From Melieria omissa (Eukaryota > Arthropoda > Insecta > Diptera > Ulidiidae): a stretch of 64,000 nt of DNA. Both the position numbers and the translations under genes were made by a program. The notes beneath the pieces were generated by a model. That model saw only the letters and a list, made by a program, of their open reading frames with translations. It was not told the DNA's origin and searched no databases. The DNA is taken from the NCBI GenBank assembly GCA_963971225.1, contig OZ020267.1:9141574-9205573 (forward strand). The letters are read 5' to 3'. Shown here piece after piece: positions 1-12,448 of the stretch (its first letter is position 1; each line of letters opens with the position of its first letter).

Positions 1-259
1 GTGGATGAATCTGAGCTTTCTCTGGTATGTGCTCTATACATGAATATTAACAGGTTGGCTCAATTAGACTGAGTCTTCATATCATAGCAGCACTGACTGC
101 GACACCTCCTGGTCACTATGGCCCTCCCTTTCCTTGAGGAAAACACAATTTGTACAATCCCTAAGTTGAACCTTCATTCGGCAACTCGTTGGAGTCATCA
201 TCGGTCTATGCTCTATTAGGACTATGCTCATCAAATGGTGCCTTGTTCAGTGATGTCTG

Positions 260-1241
260 CAGTGTTGCCAGATACATGAAATGACTTTCTCCTAAATCTT
301 AAAAAAGCTAAAATTTCCTCCCAAAAACTTAAAATATCTCCCAAATTTTTTTTATACTTTTTGTCATTACACACTAACAGCCTGATTCTGTATATTCTGT
401 ATATTCAAATTTTTTATCAAAGTATTTTGTTAAAATTTTTATCAAGCAAAAGCTTTGTTGGCATTCTGATGCAACATTGATAAAGTAAAAAGCTCATTTA
501 ATTCAACACAGGGTGAATATGCGATAGCTGTCAAATTGTCAAAAATAAGACAGATAAAAAATTTGAAGAAGTAATTTTTGAAATTATTTTGAGATTTTTA
601 TTAAAAATGTTTAAAATTTTGTGAGACAAATGATTGGCTCATAGGCAAATTACAATTTTTACCAACGCATTGTTGGTAGCATCCATGTCCAAAAAAGTTC
701 CGCAAAGCCGCCAGAACGCGTATGAGCAAAGATAGCCCAATTAATCGATGCCACAAGGATCGAGTCAGCCGGAAATTCTTCATGAATTCTTCTTCGCTCA
801 TCGAAGGCAAATTATTTGTTTTCTTCTGCTTCTGATTTCTTCTCTTCTATCCTCCTCAACCGCTAAAAGTGTTAACATGCACAATTCTTCCATTTTCAAT
901 AGGCAAAATTTCAATTTGTATGCTGTTGTCAAACTTCTCATCAAAAATATAAAAATATATTAAATAATTTTTTTGTATTGCAGCCAAACAATACATATAA
1001 AAAATTAGATTAAACTTCCTTTATTTATTGCATAAATTATATAAAAATTATAAAACTTAATTAAATTAAATTCGACACTTTAGCTTTTAATATTCAAGGC
1101 TTCAGTGCCACTAAATAATGATGTCAAATGTATCACCATCAAACAATTCTTCCTCCTAAACAATATTTCCTCCTAAAAATTCTGCTAAAAGGCCAAGAAT
1201 CTGCTAAATCTAGCATAAAATCTCCTAATCTGGCAACACTG
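260..1241. mobile_element. Non-autonomous hAT-type element with 8-bp target duplication
   Basis: The ends are inverted repeats CAGTGTTGCCAGAT and ATCTGGCAACACTG. They are flanked by identical 8-bp direct repeats GATGTCTG at 252-259 and 1242-1249, the signature of hAT-superfamily insertion. The unit is 982 bp. Inside both ends the short motif TCCTAAA/TCTCCTAA recurs (about 290-350 and 1140-1230), like the subterminal transposase-binding repeats of hAT elements. No hAT transposase reading frame is present, so it would need a helper. A fragment resembling a different transposase (HARBI1-like) sits in the middle. The perfect target duplication suggests a fairly recent insertion. Confidence 0.85.
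601..810 (-). pseudogene. HARBI1-like (PIF/Harbinger) transposase N-terminal fragment
   Basis: A minus-strand frame of 69 residues contains FRLTRSLWHRLI, LAALRNFFGHGCYQQCVG and MSQSFVSQNF. These match, in order, the N-terminal landmarks of HARBI1-type nucleases: an FR(L/M) helix, then LAALRFxxxGSYQxxVG, then MSQxxVSRxF. The frame stops after the last of these, and the catalytic DDE part is absent. It lies inside the hAT-type element at 260-1241, which normally encodes a different transposase, so it is either a captured or a nested fragment. It is a relic, not a working gene. Confidence 0.6.
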
Positions 1242-1462
1242 GATGTCTGTAGAAGATCTAGAAACACATACACCATGACTTGGGATCAACATTCCTACCA
1301 CAATTGAACCAGCATGGGGAAATCACAAATAGTTTCCCCTTCATTAAGGAGTTGAATTGGTTTGCTCCGGATTGAGACTGTTGCTTGGCTCCTGAGGAAG
1401 AACAAGAATTCGTTTACAATGGGCTATTTTCGCCTCGAGTAGAAGTGCGAGACACACTCTTC

Positions 1463-1487
1463 CCCACCTAACCCGACCTAAATCTGT
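1463..1487 (+). repeat. Possible LINE 3' tail (CCTAACC-type)
   Basis: CCCACCTAACCCGACCTAA resembles the CCTAACC-repeat tails that end other non-LTR retrotransposon fragments in this window (30955, 48655 and, inverted, 50113 and 51105). The flanks 1-259 and 1250-1460 may be the body of such an element, but I cannot recognise coding sequence in them. Confidence 0.3.
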
Positions 1488-3491
1488 TTATTCCTTTCCA
1501 TTTACTTTTAGCTGTGTTTCTTTAAAGACCAAAGACCTTAAAGGCCTTATTTTTGTTGTCTGAAATGTCCAAAAAGAACTAAAGTAAGTAAACTGTCCAT
1601 CATGTCATTGCGTGATGCATTGATTAAAAATCAAAACAACATTCACGACTTGCAGTTATCGGCTGAAAACAAGTTCATCGCTTGGTGATAAGACACACAA
1701 AAACTTGATATCTCGATAAAAAATCAGCCAGACTTTTGCATGCTTTTGACCGATTTAATTGTGAGCTTGAGAAAGTAAAAATCCTCCAAGCGACAGACGA
1801 CAGCGTAACCAAACTGGATTTTCATCTGGTTTAATATAATTTCATTGCACACAGCTGCGTGGCCGGTTTGACTCCTCTCGCAGGCGCCGTGCCACAAAAC
1901 TGGGGGCTCGTTTCGGTGCGCCAGTGCCGGGTCTAACCAGTTTTTTCCTGTTCTTTTCAAATACAACAATAAAGAACATGCAAATGAAAATAAAAGCAAA
2001 TTGGCACAAAAAATAGGAAGCTGTCAGATTTTTTCAATGCAGCAAATTGTGGCGACTCCAGTACGATTTAACCCGCTGACCGAACTATGTGCAAATGTGA
2101 TTGTGTGTTGTTTTAGTTTCTGCTTTTATTTGCTTGTAGATTTTTGTTTTTGTGACGCTTGAATGCCGCTACGTTGGTTGGTTGATTGGTTGGCTTCTCC
2201 CACTGTTTTTTGTTGCTATTTTTTGTTTCATTGATGGCGCTGCACACGAGCTGAATTGGAATTTGTCACTTGTGTGTTCCACAAGCGGAAAATTTTCGCT
2301 ACTACGGCGCTACACTCGCTTAAATGGGGATTTTTGTGTGACTTGTTGTTGTTGTTGCTTAATAATATTACACTTGTAGTAGTTGTTGGGTTATTGTGCT
2401 GGCACCCGCACCACGCCCGCTGCCAACGTTTTTGTTCAATTGAGTTTGCACAATTCCACAAACATAGCGAAATAACAAGACACAACAACAACATTTGAGA
2501 AATAAAAGGAGAATATAAAAAAGACATAAGCTACATTGATAGCTCTGGCCTTTGTTTTTGTTGTTGTACATAAATTTTTTTTTTTAAATTTTGAAAAACC
2601 AATAAAAATTTTCTGATTTTTTATTGCTGAGCAGCGCGGCACAACAAAATTCTATAATTAGCGTTTAAAAAGCGTGCAGTGCCAGCGCCGCGTTGTTGAC
2701 GCACGGCGCCGCACGGGATGGACACCAACCGGCACCAAACCAAAGCAAAGCAAAGTCGCCAGCTTTGATCCGGCTCTGAACTCCATGTTTGCTAATTTTG
2801 TCTGCCGCAAAATACCAACAAAATATTTCCTTCTACAATTTTTACACTTTCGACAATGTTTTGCTCTTTTTTTTATAAATTTTTGCAAAACCCATTAAAG
2901 CGTCCAGTGGGATTTCTAAGCAAATTTAAATATGGCCGTCGATCACTTGAAAGACGCACGCGCTACGCGCTTCTCCCACTCGTCTGTCGGTCCGTTGCCG
3001 GCGTGACTGTGTTTGCTGGCGCGGAACCTCGCCCGTCACACGCGCCAATTGAGCAAAAATTTCGCACTCATAACAAAAGTATGGAATAATTTTTGACAAC
3101 ACTTCTAGCAAATAAATAATTGGCCCGTGTTTTGTTGTCGAGCGTTGTGCGCCTTCTTCGTTTTATTTGTTTCATTGTTGCCGCAAAGATTCTTGTGACC
3201 AGCTGTCCGGGTGGCGTTGTGGCGCGCGTGTTTGCCTCAGGCGGAAGCGCATCGCTGGACCGGCGAAATTTTTGTCTTGTCCGTTGTCTGACTGTTTGAG
3301 TGTCGTTATGTTGCCGCAAAAATTAAGCCAAATCGCGCAAACAACAAAATTAAGCAATGAAATTTTATGAAAATCATTATTATGTGCGTTTGTGTTTTGG
3401 TTGCTATTTGTTTGTTGTTTGTTTGTTTGTTTGTGTTCTTGCACACGTTTTAGTGCTTTTTTTTCGGTCGGCGGGCACCTCCGTCACTGGA

Positions 3492-3510
3492 GCACACACA
3501 CACACACACA
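3492..3510. repeat. (CA)n microsatellite
   Basis: About nine CA dinucleotides in a row. Similar short (CA)/(GT) runs occur near 17614-17632, 34622-34638 and 36553-36573. Confidence 0.9.
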
Positions 3511-3685
3511 AACGCACAAGTTTTTTTATGATTCGCCTCGTCAATTTCTCGAAGTAAACAATTAGCTTGTAGTAAATTAAATTGAAGCAAGCAATGCGTG
3601 CCACGAGTTTTTATTTTGAATGAATTTATCTATTTTTGTTTGAAAAGTTTGCACATAAATTTGTTGTTCTTAGTTTGGCGTTCAC

Positions 3686-5050
3686 ATTGCTATGCGTCCG
3701 AGTTCTTTAAGTATTAAAGCATTGGATCTGTGAGGTCTGAATTGTCCTTCGCAGTCAGGTCTGTAAGTCCTAATTTGAATGCTAAAGTTCAGTATTGAGA
3801 TGAGATCTCAATCCTCCTTTGTTGGGGTCCGCATGCGTTTGTATCCGAGTTCTTTAAACATTAAAGGTCTGAGGTCAGATTTGGCTTTCGGAGTCACGTC
3901 TTTTAGTCCTTTTTTGGGCGCTGAAGTTCAGTATTGAGCTGAGGTGTCAATCTTCCTTTGTCCTTTGTTGGGATCCGCATGCGTTTATATTCGAATTCTT
4001 TAAACATTAAAGGTCTGAGGTAGGGTTTGTCCTTCGGAGTCACGTCTGTGAGTCTTAATTTGAAAGCTGAAGTCCAGTATTGAGATGAGATCTTAATCCT
4101 CCTCTGTCCTTTGTTGGGATCCGCATGCGTTTATATCGGAATTCTTTAAACATTAAAGGTCTGAGGTAAGATTTGTCTTTCGGAGTCACGTCTTTTAGTC
4201 CTTATTTGGGCGCTGAAGTTCAGTATTGAGCTGAGGTGTCAATCTTCCTTTGTCCTTTGTTGGGATCCGCATGCGTTTATATCCGAGTTCTTTAAACATT
4301 AAAGGTCTGAGGTCAGATTTGGCTTTCGGAGTCACGTCTTTTAGTCCTTATTTGGGCGCTGAAGTTCAGTATTGAGATGAGATCTTAATCCTCCTCTGTC
4401 CTTTGTTGGGGTCCGCATGCGTTTATATCGGAATTCTTTAAACATTAAAGGTCTGAGGTAAGATTTGTCTTTCGGAGTCACGTCTTTTAGTCCTTATTTG
4501 GGCGCTGAAGTTCAGTATTGAGCTGAGGTGTCAATCTTCCTTTGTCCTTTGTTGGGATCCGCATGCGTTTATATCCGAATTCGTTAAACATTAAAGGTCT
4601 GAGGTCAGATTTGTCTTTCGGAGTCACGTCTGTGAGTCCTAATTTGAAAGCTGAAGTCCAGTATTGAGATGAGATCTTAATCCTCCTCTGTCCTTTGTTG
4701 GGGTCCGCATGCGTTTTTATCCGAGTTCTTTGAACAGATCAGATCAGGTCAGATTTTTCTTTCGCAATCACGTCTCTTAGTTCTTATTTGAGCGCTGAAT
4801 TTCATTATTGGGTTGAGGATTGAGTATATTTGTGGTTCGTTGGTGTCCGCATTACTTTGCTTCTGAATTCTTTAAGAGTTGTTCAGGTCTCTGAGGCATG
4901 GTTTGTTCTTTGTAGTCTCGTCCGTAAGTCCTAATTTGGACGCTAAAGTTCAGTTCTAAAAGTATTAAGGGTCTGAGGTCAGATTTGTCTTTTGGAGTCA
5001 CGTCTTTGAGTTCTAATTTGGACGCTAAAGTTCAGTATTGGGCTGAGGAT
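3686..5050. repeat. 146-bp tandem satellite array with alternating A/B subtypes
   Basis: The core GCATGCGTTT recurs at 3831, 3977, 4123, 4269, 4415, 4561 and 4708, a spacing of 146 (last 147) bp. Each unit also carries ATTAAAGGTCTGAGGT, GGAGTCACGTCT and GCTGAAGTTCAGTATTGAG. Units alternate between a GAGATGAGATCTTAATCCTCC form and a GAGCTGAGGTGTCAATCTTCC form, which gives a 292-bp higher-order unit. Degenerate copies flank the array at about 3690-3830 and 4850-5050, so there are roughly nine copies in total. It lies within a sima intron and I see no coding potential. Confidence 0.92.
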
Positions 5051-5286
5051 TGATTGGATCTGAGTTTAAGTTTGAACCAGGACCAAGTATGTCGTTCATA
5101 ACACATAACGTTTAGTCTGTATCGAGCAAAAGTTTCGGGCATTACAATGTACCTTAGAGATTTCGAAATATTCCAAAAAATCCAAATATTATAGTATTGT
5201 CTTTCTAGTTCCAAACAACTGATAGTTCCTGAGGAAAAGACAATTTGATTACAGTTGCTTGACGTCGATGTAGTTTTACGTGGGTG

Positions 5287-5872
5287 CCCAACGGGAAAAA
5301 AAGGAGCGTGCTCCCTGAGGAGCACAATGTGAGCATTTGGAAAAAATAAATTTCAGTATGCTGAACAAACAAAGTTAAAAAATTCAAAAAATTAAAAATT
5401 ATAAAATAAACTTTGTCAAAAAAATTTATTTTCAATTTTACAATAAATAAAATGTGGATACGTGCAAAGGAAATTCTGATGCTCATGTATGAAAATAAAA
5501 ATGATATTGGTAAAAATAAAGACATACATATTAATCGACCACAAATGCTCCCAACACCCTCAAATACTCAAACATCGCAAAATTTACAGTTTTTGGTTTT
5601 GCAAAAAAAAGGGAAAAATCAAAATAAGCGCTTATCCATCCTTGTGTATGGAGCGCTTAACGAGCGCTTTAACCGGAGCACAAAGAGAGCGCTGATCGTT
5701 CCTTATGGATTGAGTGCTCACCGAGTGCTTCTAAGGGAGCACAAAGAGAGCGCTTCGCTCCAATGACATGCAATGTTAAAATACAAGGAAGGGCATAAGG
5801 AACGGGGGAGCGCTCACTGCTGACTAAGGAGCGCTCCCAAAGGGCTCCTCGAGCGCTCGATTTCCCGTTGGG
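5287..5872. mobile_element. Foldback MITE with AGCGCT subterminal repeats
   Basis: The ends are CCCAACGGGAAA and, inverted, TTTCCCGTTGGG, enclosing 586 bp. The palindromic motif AGCGCT or a one-base variant recurs about nine times, mostly between 5640 and 5860. It is GC-rich against an AT-rich interior. I see no clear target duplication, so the superfamily is open. The overlapping open frames (5413-5766 +, 5669-5899 -) are repeat translations with no family features. Confidence 0.6.
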
Positions 5873-6999
5873 TGGTCTGAAAACTTTTCGACCTAACAAA
5901 GATAGAATACATTTTCTTATGTTATGATTCTTGAATCAGTTCAACAAACTTCTGTCTCGGTCACTTTAATTTGACGCTTATCCAGCAACATTTGGTGAGC
6001 TTGAACGATATTTTCGTCAGTGGTTGCAGTTGTTGGACGTTCTTAAGGTTCATTGTTATAAATTCCACAATTTTCAACACCATTTCAAATTCAACGCCCA
6101 CTTCCCTAACCTTAAATCACCAAATATTTCTACCTGAAACGAGAACGCCACTTTGTCAATGACTTTCGCTTTCATCCAAATCCAAACCCCAACCTGCATC
6201 AGGTGTTTGCTCACCTGTTTCTATATTTACATATAAAAATATTTCTTAAAAATAAAAAAGAAAAAGCTCGCACCGGCAAGATGTGCCATCAATGATGTCA
6301 CCGGCAGATTAGCGAGATTTTTAGCATTTGTGTGGGCAATTATCACCCATTTCAGCACGGCTGCCAAATCTATTTTGTACTCTTTTATCTGAAAAATGGC
6401 AGTTTTCATTTAATGTAGAAAACAACTACCACAACAACAATCTAACAATTAGAATACGTTTTGTTTATCGCATCTTTAATTGTCGAGAACCAAATAAAAA
6501 ATTTAGAGCCAAGAGGCAGAAGTAGAATTGCAAAAAATCCAATTCACGCGCCAGTGCTCAACAACCTTTTCAAATGCCACTAGGCAGCAAAAAGCAAAAG
6601 GGCGAGGCGCCCAATTACCATAAGACACGTGTAGAGTAAATGATTTAAAAAGTGAAAAGTGAGGAGGTTGGATCACGCGCTTTCACAGCAAACAGCACTC
6701 AACCAGCAGAAAAGCTAAAGTTGAATAAAATTGTATACAATAACGCAAATGAAATGAAATCAGCTCAGGCAAATCACATAATCAAATTGACTACAAAAAA
6801 AAGAACCGCACATATGTATGTCATATCATTTATGAATTTGCCAGTGTGCGTGTGAGTGTGCACGTGCTGGTCACGAGATTTTGAATAAAAAAGCCTCAAC
6901 TTGTGTGCTTGGCGAAGCCAACGCCGACAGTGATAACCTAACCACTTGGTTAACCTTGATTTTGTTAGTTTTTTTTTGTGTATAAATTATAATAAATAT

Positions 7000-8345
7000 G
7001 CATCGTTTAGTGCGATAACTTGTTGCCATTTGAAAGATAATTTAATTGTGCTTCTATCTCATAGAAACTATCGTCACTCGTAGCAACGAGAATGTGGGAC
7101 AGTTGATTTTCTTAAATTTCTTTTGAGGATAGTTTTTCTATTTATTCGGCATAGATCCGCACAACCAATAAATTTAAATTTGATGTAATTGTAAGAAATA
7201 TTTTTTAACATATATTGTAACAAATTGAGTTAAAATCGAGCTGATGGCCCTGGCAGCTAGGACTCTAACCTTAGCTATAATATTTTATATTGTAGACTAA
7301 ATAAAATAATAATAATTCGGCACAGATAGAAACAGATGGTAATCAGTTGGTGCCAGGTCCGTACTAAAAAGAGAATGCATAAGAACCTCACAACCAATCT
7401 CCCGAAGCTTCTGGCGAGTCACTATCGATTGTGTGGAACAATTCTTCTATTGAAGCTGGCTGCTTCTGGGCGATGGGTTTCTTCCGATGTTCCAATTGTT
7501 GATAGTACAGGTGCAAATTAAGAGTTGGGCCGTAGAGGAACAACTCATAATAAATGATTTCCTGAATGCGTAAGAATCTCCCAACCAATCTCCCGAAGCT
7601 TCTGGCGAGTCACTATCCATGTGGTGGCCTGGCGTTGTCCTGATGGGACACAATTCTTCTATTGAAGCTGACTACTTTTGGGTGATTGTTTTCTGCCGAT
7701 GATTCAATTGTTGATGGTTACAGGTGCAGAGTAAAAGTTTAACCGTAAGAAAGCAGCTCATAGTAGATGATTTCCTGTCAATCCCATCAAATTTACAGCA
7801 AAATTTTAAATCCTGTCTTTACTTGACATTTTTTATTACCAGTCACAATAAGCTTTAGAAATGGGTTGATTTTGTTGCGATTCAAAGACGAAAAATTGGG
7901 TCCATGAGGTTCTCTTTTGATGTTAATTCGTGTGGTACCCATTCATCAAGCTTCGTTTTGTATCAATCATTACTCAAGTGGTTCCAAAGGAAACTACTTT
8001 TTACATTATTCAGGTTCAGGACGGTTGGACTTAACTATTACCATGAATTTTCAACTTTTGCGACAATTGGTCTTCCAGAGTGAGTTGAATCTGTGACATT
8101 AAAACAACTGTAACGAATTTGATGACACCAAAAGTGAGCTTGATGGACTAACACAGTATCAGAACCATAAAAATCAAAATTTTTTTGGGTCTGTATCTAA
8201 AAAAACTGTCAAATATGTCGTGTTTTTCTTCTTTGCTGGTGTTCATCTCTGATGCTGCTCAAACAAAACTGAGTCAAGCAATTACAAAACTGTCTGAAAA
8301 GTTTCTTTAGTACGAAATCGTATCTTTCCAATGTTATCTAACATA
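7000..8345 (-). pseudogene. Mariner-type transposon relic, copy 1
   Basis: This region aligns along its length with the relic at 25403-26161. Shared blocks include the CTGTCTGAAAAGTTTCTT region near 8290 and the TAGAAACT region near 7060. Read on the minus strand, the area around 7620-7655 encodes a decayed version of the HQDNARPH box of mariner transposases. A block of about 178 bp around the box occurs twice in tandem (about 7385-7563 and 7564-7745). Frameshifts and stops are frequent. The outer limits are approximate, because I could not find terminal inverted repeats. Confidence 0.55.
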
Positions 8346-10744
8346 ACCCGAAATACAAATTATTGAATCCATCTACTTCCAATAAACAAATATATTCTTA
8401 CTAAACCTCATAAAATATCATATCTGTCTTTCTTCTAAGAATTGCATGGTACAATGCATGTTTGAATTAGATTTATTTCTTTATGACTATGACATGGTTG
8501 TGCTAATGCGTAATAACAATAACAACCTTTTCAAAAAGTTAAAAAAAGAACCATTCACGCCAATGCTTTGCACCTTCTGAGCATTTCAACTGCGCCGTTG
8601 TCGCTCTCTGCTGCCCTGTCGCACCCATCAAAGTTGTTTGTGCCCTGCGTTCCCAGTTTCATAGTTCTTTCCTCGGCCTGTTACGTTTATGTAAATTAAT
8701 TTGTTATTTTTACAAGTCTATTTGAATTTAACTAACACACACTCACACTCACATACTCATGAAATAAATTGACAGTCGAACGATCACTGCAACTGCACAG
8801 TTGAATGTAATTCTAGTGCAAAGAAATTCGCGCATATGTGGGATTTTTTTCCAACACAATTGTTTTGTATTTGTGCCCTTCTGGCTCTGTAGCCTTGTCG
8901 GCTTGTTCAGAGCAACGACTGTGTTGCCGTATCCGCTTACAAAGCATCAAGTTTAATGGTAGTGAAAAACTATACAACAACACATTCTTTCCTACAAAAC
9001 AAAAAAAATCACATTTACATTTTGTTGGGGTTTCTTTCAACTGTTTTGTTTTTTAATTTTTTGTTTTTGATTTTTTTGTTTTTAATCTTCCTGCCATTTC
9101 AATTTGTTTTTGTTTTGTTTATTCTAATGTTTACTGTACTTTGTGGTTTTATAATAATTTTAATGAACTTCTAAAAGCAACAAATCGAATCGTGCAGCTG
9201 TACGTAATGTCAGTGCAAGCGATAGCAATAATGATTGATTTTCAATGATTCGTGATTTTCAATTACGTGATAAGCCGATTGCAATTGTTGGTGTATAATT
9301 GTTTGAGGGGCTCACTAGCGCTCGTAAGGAGCTTTTGGGGTTCCAAGCCCCCCAAACGTCTTTAGCTACGACAATTGTTTGTGAAAAATATGATTTCATA
9401 TAGTTTTGAATTCAAAGTTTGTGCACAGAACCGCACTTGAAAATGAAATCTTGTAAGCGCCACTGTTGCAGTCCCACATTAAATTAATCTCGTGCACTCT
9501 GAAAGCATGAAAATACCTTTTAATCGAGTCTTTTACATAATCTGCAATCTGAACATTAAGAATTGATGATTACAATTGACAAAACCTCGCTAAACCGCTA
9601 CAAATTTGCCACAGATAACAGTGAACTCCAATTCTTTTCAGTTGGTTTTCGAATTACCAGCTTCGTTCAATCTCTCTTCAATGCATTTTGTACCATTTCA
9701 GTTGCATTTTGTGTGCCTAATATTCAATTCAAAATTTTTCCATATTAAAAAAGTTGAAACTTCTACTTGGCCACAACTGTGCGTGGGCTCCAAACAGCAA
9801 CGCAGCGCATTCTTGGACCAACTTTATGTGTTTCCGTCTGCTCTGACGCTCTCTGGTCCATGGCTATTTTTATGCGCGTTGAACTTTTGGCACGTGTAAC
9901 GCAGCAGTGTCAATTGTCTGCCAGTGACAACAGCAACAGTGGGGAGTTGCTTGTTGCGTTGCGTTGCGTGGCCGAGGAAATTTTCCGCAGCCATGTGGAG
10001 TTGAGTTTAGCAGCAGCAGCAGCGACATTTCCCAAAATACTTGCAACACGAACTTCAGGCAAATGTCGCCTGCTGCGGTGTTTTGAAGCGTTCTTATTGC
10101 TGTTGTTGGTTTTTTATTTTTATTTGAATTGGTTTCTTTTTGTTTTTGGGGGCATTATTTATAGCAAACGTTGCAGGCATTTTCCGTGCTGCGTTGTTGC
10201 GTTTGCACGTTAAATGTCGAAAGATGAGCACATTTTTTACATAAAATTTGAAATGTTTCTATTGCAGAGTATTTGGGTTTTCATAAAAGTAATTTTCACA
10301 ATTTTTACTGATTTTAGATTTGATTAAGAATTTGCTCAACTTATAAAGGCTGCAATTCGAAAACAATTTTCAATTCAATTCCAAAACCTTCTTATGGAAG
10401 AGTAAACCCCAATTTATATAAACGAATTCATACTCTAAACAACAACAAAACCTACGTTGAAGATAATTGTCGCCAATGTGTTTACTAGAATGCTCAGCCT
10501 ATGCCGAAGAGCATTTACAAAAACAAATGAACAACAAGAGCATAGGGCATGGGCACCTCTGATCTAAAGTAACATACAATTTGATAGTAGCAGCGATAAA
10601 ATGAGCTTTTAATGAGTCTGAATCAAAATTTCATATGTTGACAACAAGATTCGTCGTGTTGCATTTCAGTTAAACAGTTTAAAGAAGACTTTATCGATGC
10701 CTTAATCTATCTACGGGCATTATTTACAAAAACAAATTCATATA

Positions 10745-10815
10745 AGCTACGTTTTAGTGACTGTATGAGACACACTTAGGCCTCCATATGGGCCCATTGT
10801 GCTACCACAAATTCC
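10745..10815 (-). mobile_element. LINE 3'-end fragment (minus strand)
   Basis: The stretch CACACTTAGGCC, then GGGCCCATTGTG, then TACCACAAA is the same as the 3' untranslated part of the larger retrotransposon fragment at 51105-52560 (positions 51158-51200). It is only the 3' end, as expected from a strongly 5'-truncated insertion. Confidence 0.55.
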
Positions 10816-10817
10816 AA

Positions 10818-10881
10818 CCGTTTGAAATGTGTATGCAACACTGTTTTTTCCAACTTGTATTACAACACACATTTCAAACGG
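10818..10881. repeat. Short perfect inverted repeat
   Basis: CCGTTTGAAATGTGT (10818-10832) is followed 34 bp later by its exact inverse complement (10867-10881). It sits between the LINE fragment and the TGTGACA repeat block and may mark the edge of that block. Confidence 0.7.
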
Positions 10882-10909
10882 TCGGGGGAAGGGGGGACTT
10901 TTGTATCTG

Positions 10910-12290
10910 TAGTGCATGTGACAGTGTTTTTTTATACATGTGGCGTGTGTGACAAAAGTTATTTTTGGCTGTAGTGCGTGTGACAGTGTTTTTTTATACA
11001 TGTGGGTGTGTGACAAAAGTTCTATCCATTCCTTTTTGTTTTTGTCTTTGGTTTTTGGTGTGTGACATAAACAGATTTCTTTTTCAGTGTGCTGTGTGTG
11101 TAAAAAGGTTGTTCTTGTGTAAGAACCATCATTTGTTTTGTCTACTCTGTGTGACAAATATATTTCCCTATTTGATAATAATTTTGTCTCCTTATATTGT
11201 TTGAGACAGGATTTTACCCCATAGATCACTGTGTGACAACGATTTCTTCCGTTTAGTGTTTGCAATGTGATGTTTGTAGTAAAGTTTGTTGTGTCTGTGT
11301 GATGGTGATACATGCTGTGTGTGTGACAAAAGCTCTCTCTCTTCATTATGTTTTTTGTCTCTCGTGTGTGACATAAATGACTTATCTAGGACATCGGTGA
11401 CAGTGTTCCTTGTTTGGTCTTGTGTGACAACCATCATTTTCTGCTGTGTGACAAATATATTTCTTTGCGTTCTGTCCTTATATTAATTTCTGACAGGATT
11501 TTTCTGTTCATTATTTGTTTTTTTGTCTGTTGTGCTTGACATAAATGCTTTATCTCTAGGACATCTGTGACAGTTTTTCTTGTTTGCTCTTGTGTGACAA
11601 TCATCATTTTGTATTTTCTGCTCTGTGTGACAAATATATTTCTTTGCTTGCTGTTCAAGATAATAATTTTGCTTCCTTATGTATTGTTTGTGACAGGATT
11701 TTTCGCCTATAAGCTCTGTATTTCAAGGATATCTTCTCTCTGTGGTGTTTGTGGTGAAATTAGTTGCTTGTGTGACAAAAATAAATAAATTTAACTATAT
11801 AAATTTGTATATAGTATCTGTGTGACAACGAGTTCTCCTCTGTTTAGTGTTTGTAGGGAAATTAAAAATGATTTATATTAAATAAGTCTGTATATAGTTT
11901 CCGTGTGACAACAATTTCTCCTCTCTTTGATGTTTGTAGTGAATTTTCTTGTGTCTGTGTGCTGGTTTATCTGTATGCAGGTCTGTATATGGTATCTGTA
12001 TTGTCACTACATATATACAAGCATATTATATACATATTATTCCACACAAGCAAGACATTATGTCACTCTATTAGTGTCACAAAAATGTGATGTGACCGAA
12101 TGGTACAGTAATTCTTTATCTGTTTGCTGTGTGTGACAATAACTCCTTGTTAGTATGGAATTTACAAAATGATTAAAATTGTTTCTCTTTGTGCTGTTTG
12201 TGACAATAATTCTTTACCATAACAAGTATGTTTTGTGTGACAAAATAACTTCTTTGAATGGGGAGTGTGACAACAATTCTTTTTTCGTAT
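10910..12290. repeat. TGTGTGACAA-rich degenerate tandem repeat
   Basis: The motif TGTGTGACAA or a close variant recurs dozens of times over 1.4 kb. Longer units are visible: CTTGTGTGACAACCATCATTTT at about 11416 and its near-copy 170 bp later, and GTGTGACAAATATATTTC near 11150, 11450 and 11630. The minus-strand frame 10747-11346, rich in the peptide CHT, is a translation of the repeat and not a gene. The array looks old and irregular. Confidence 0.8.
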
Positions 12291-12448
12291 ATTGTTTGTC
12301 ACGTATATTGTTATATGCCGAATCCTAACAACGGTTTTTGGCAATTTCCCTTTCACACTTGGAGGTTTTGCCACTATTGTCAATACTTGTAATTCTCATC
12401 TGTTTCATGTAGATAAAAGCGATAAAAGTAGACAAGTGTTTCATCAAT

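Noticed and set aside
9767..10213. 148-codon + strand frame with a hydrophobic C-terminal stretch
   Set aside because: No family motif is seen. The frame runs through a GCA repeat and T-rich DNA in an intron, and an overlapping frame in another register is equally open.
10747..11346. 199-codon minus-strand frame rich in CHT
   Set aside because: It translates the TGTGTGACA repeat, which lacks stops in this register; it is not a protein.
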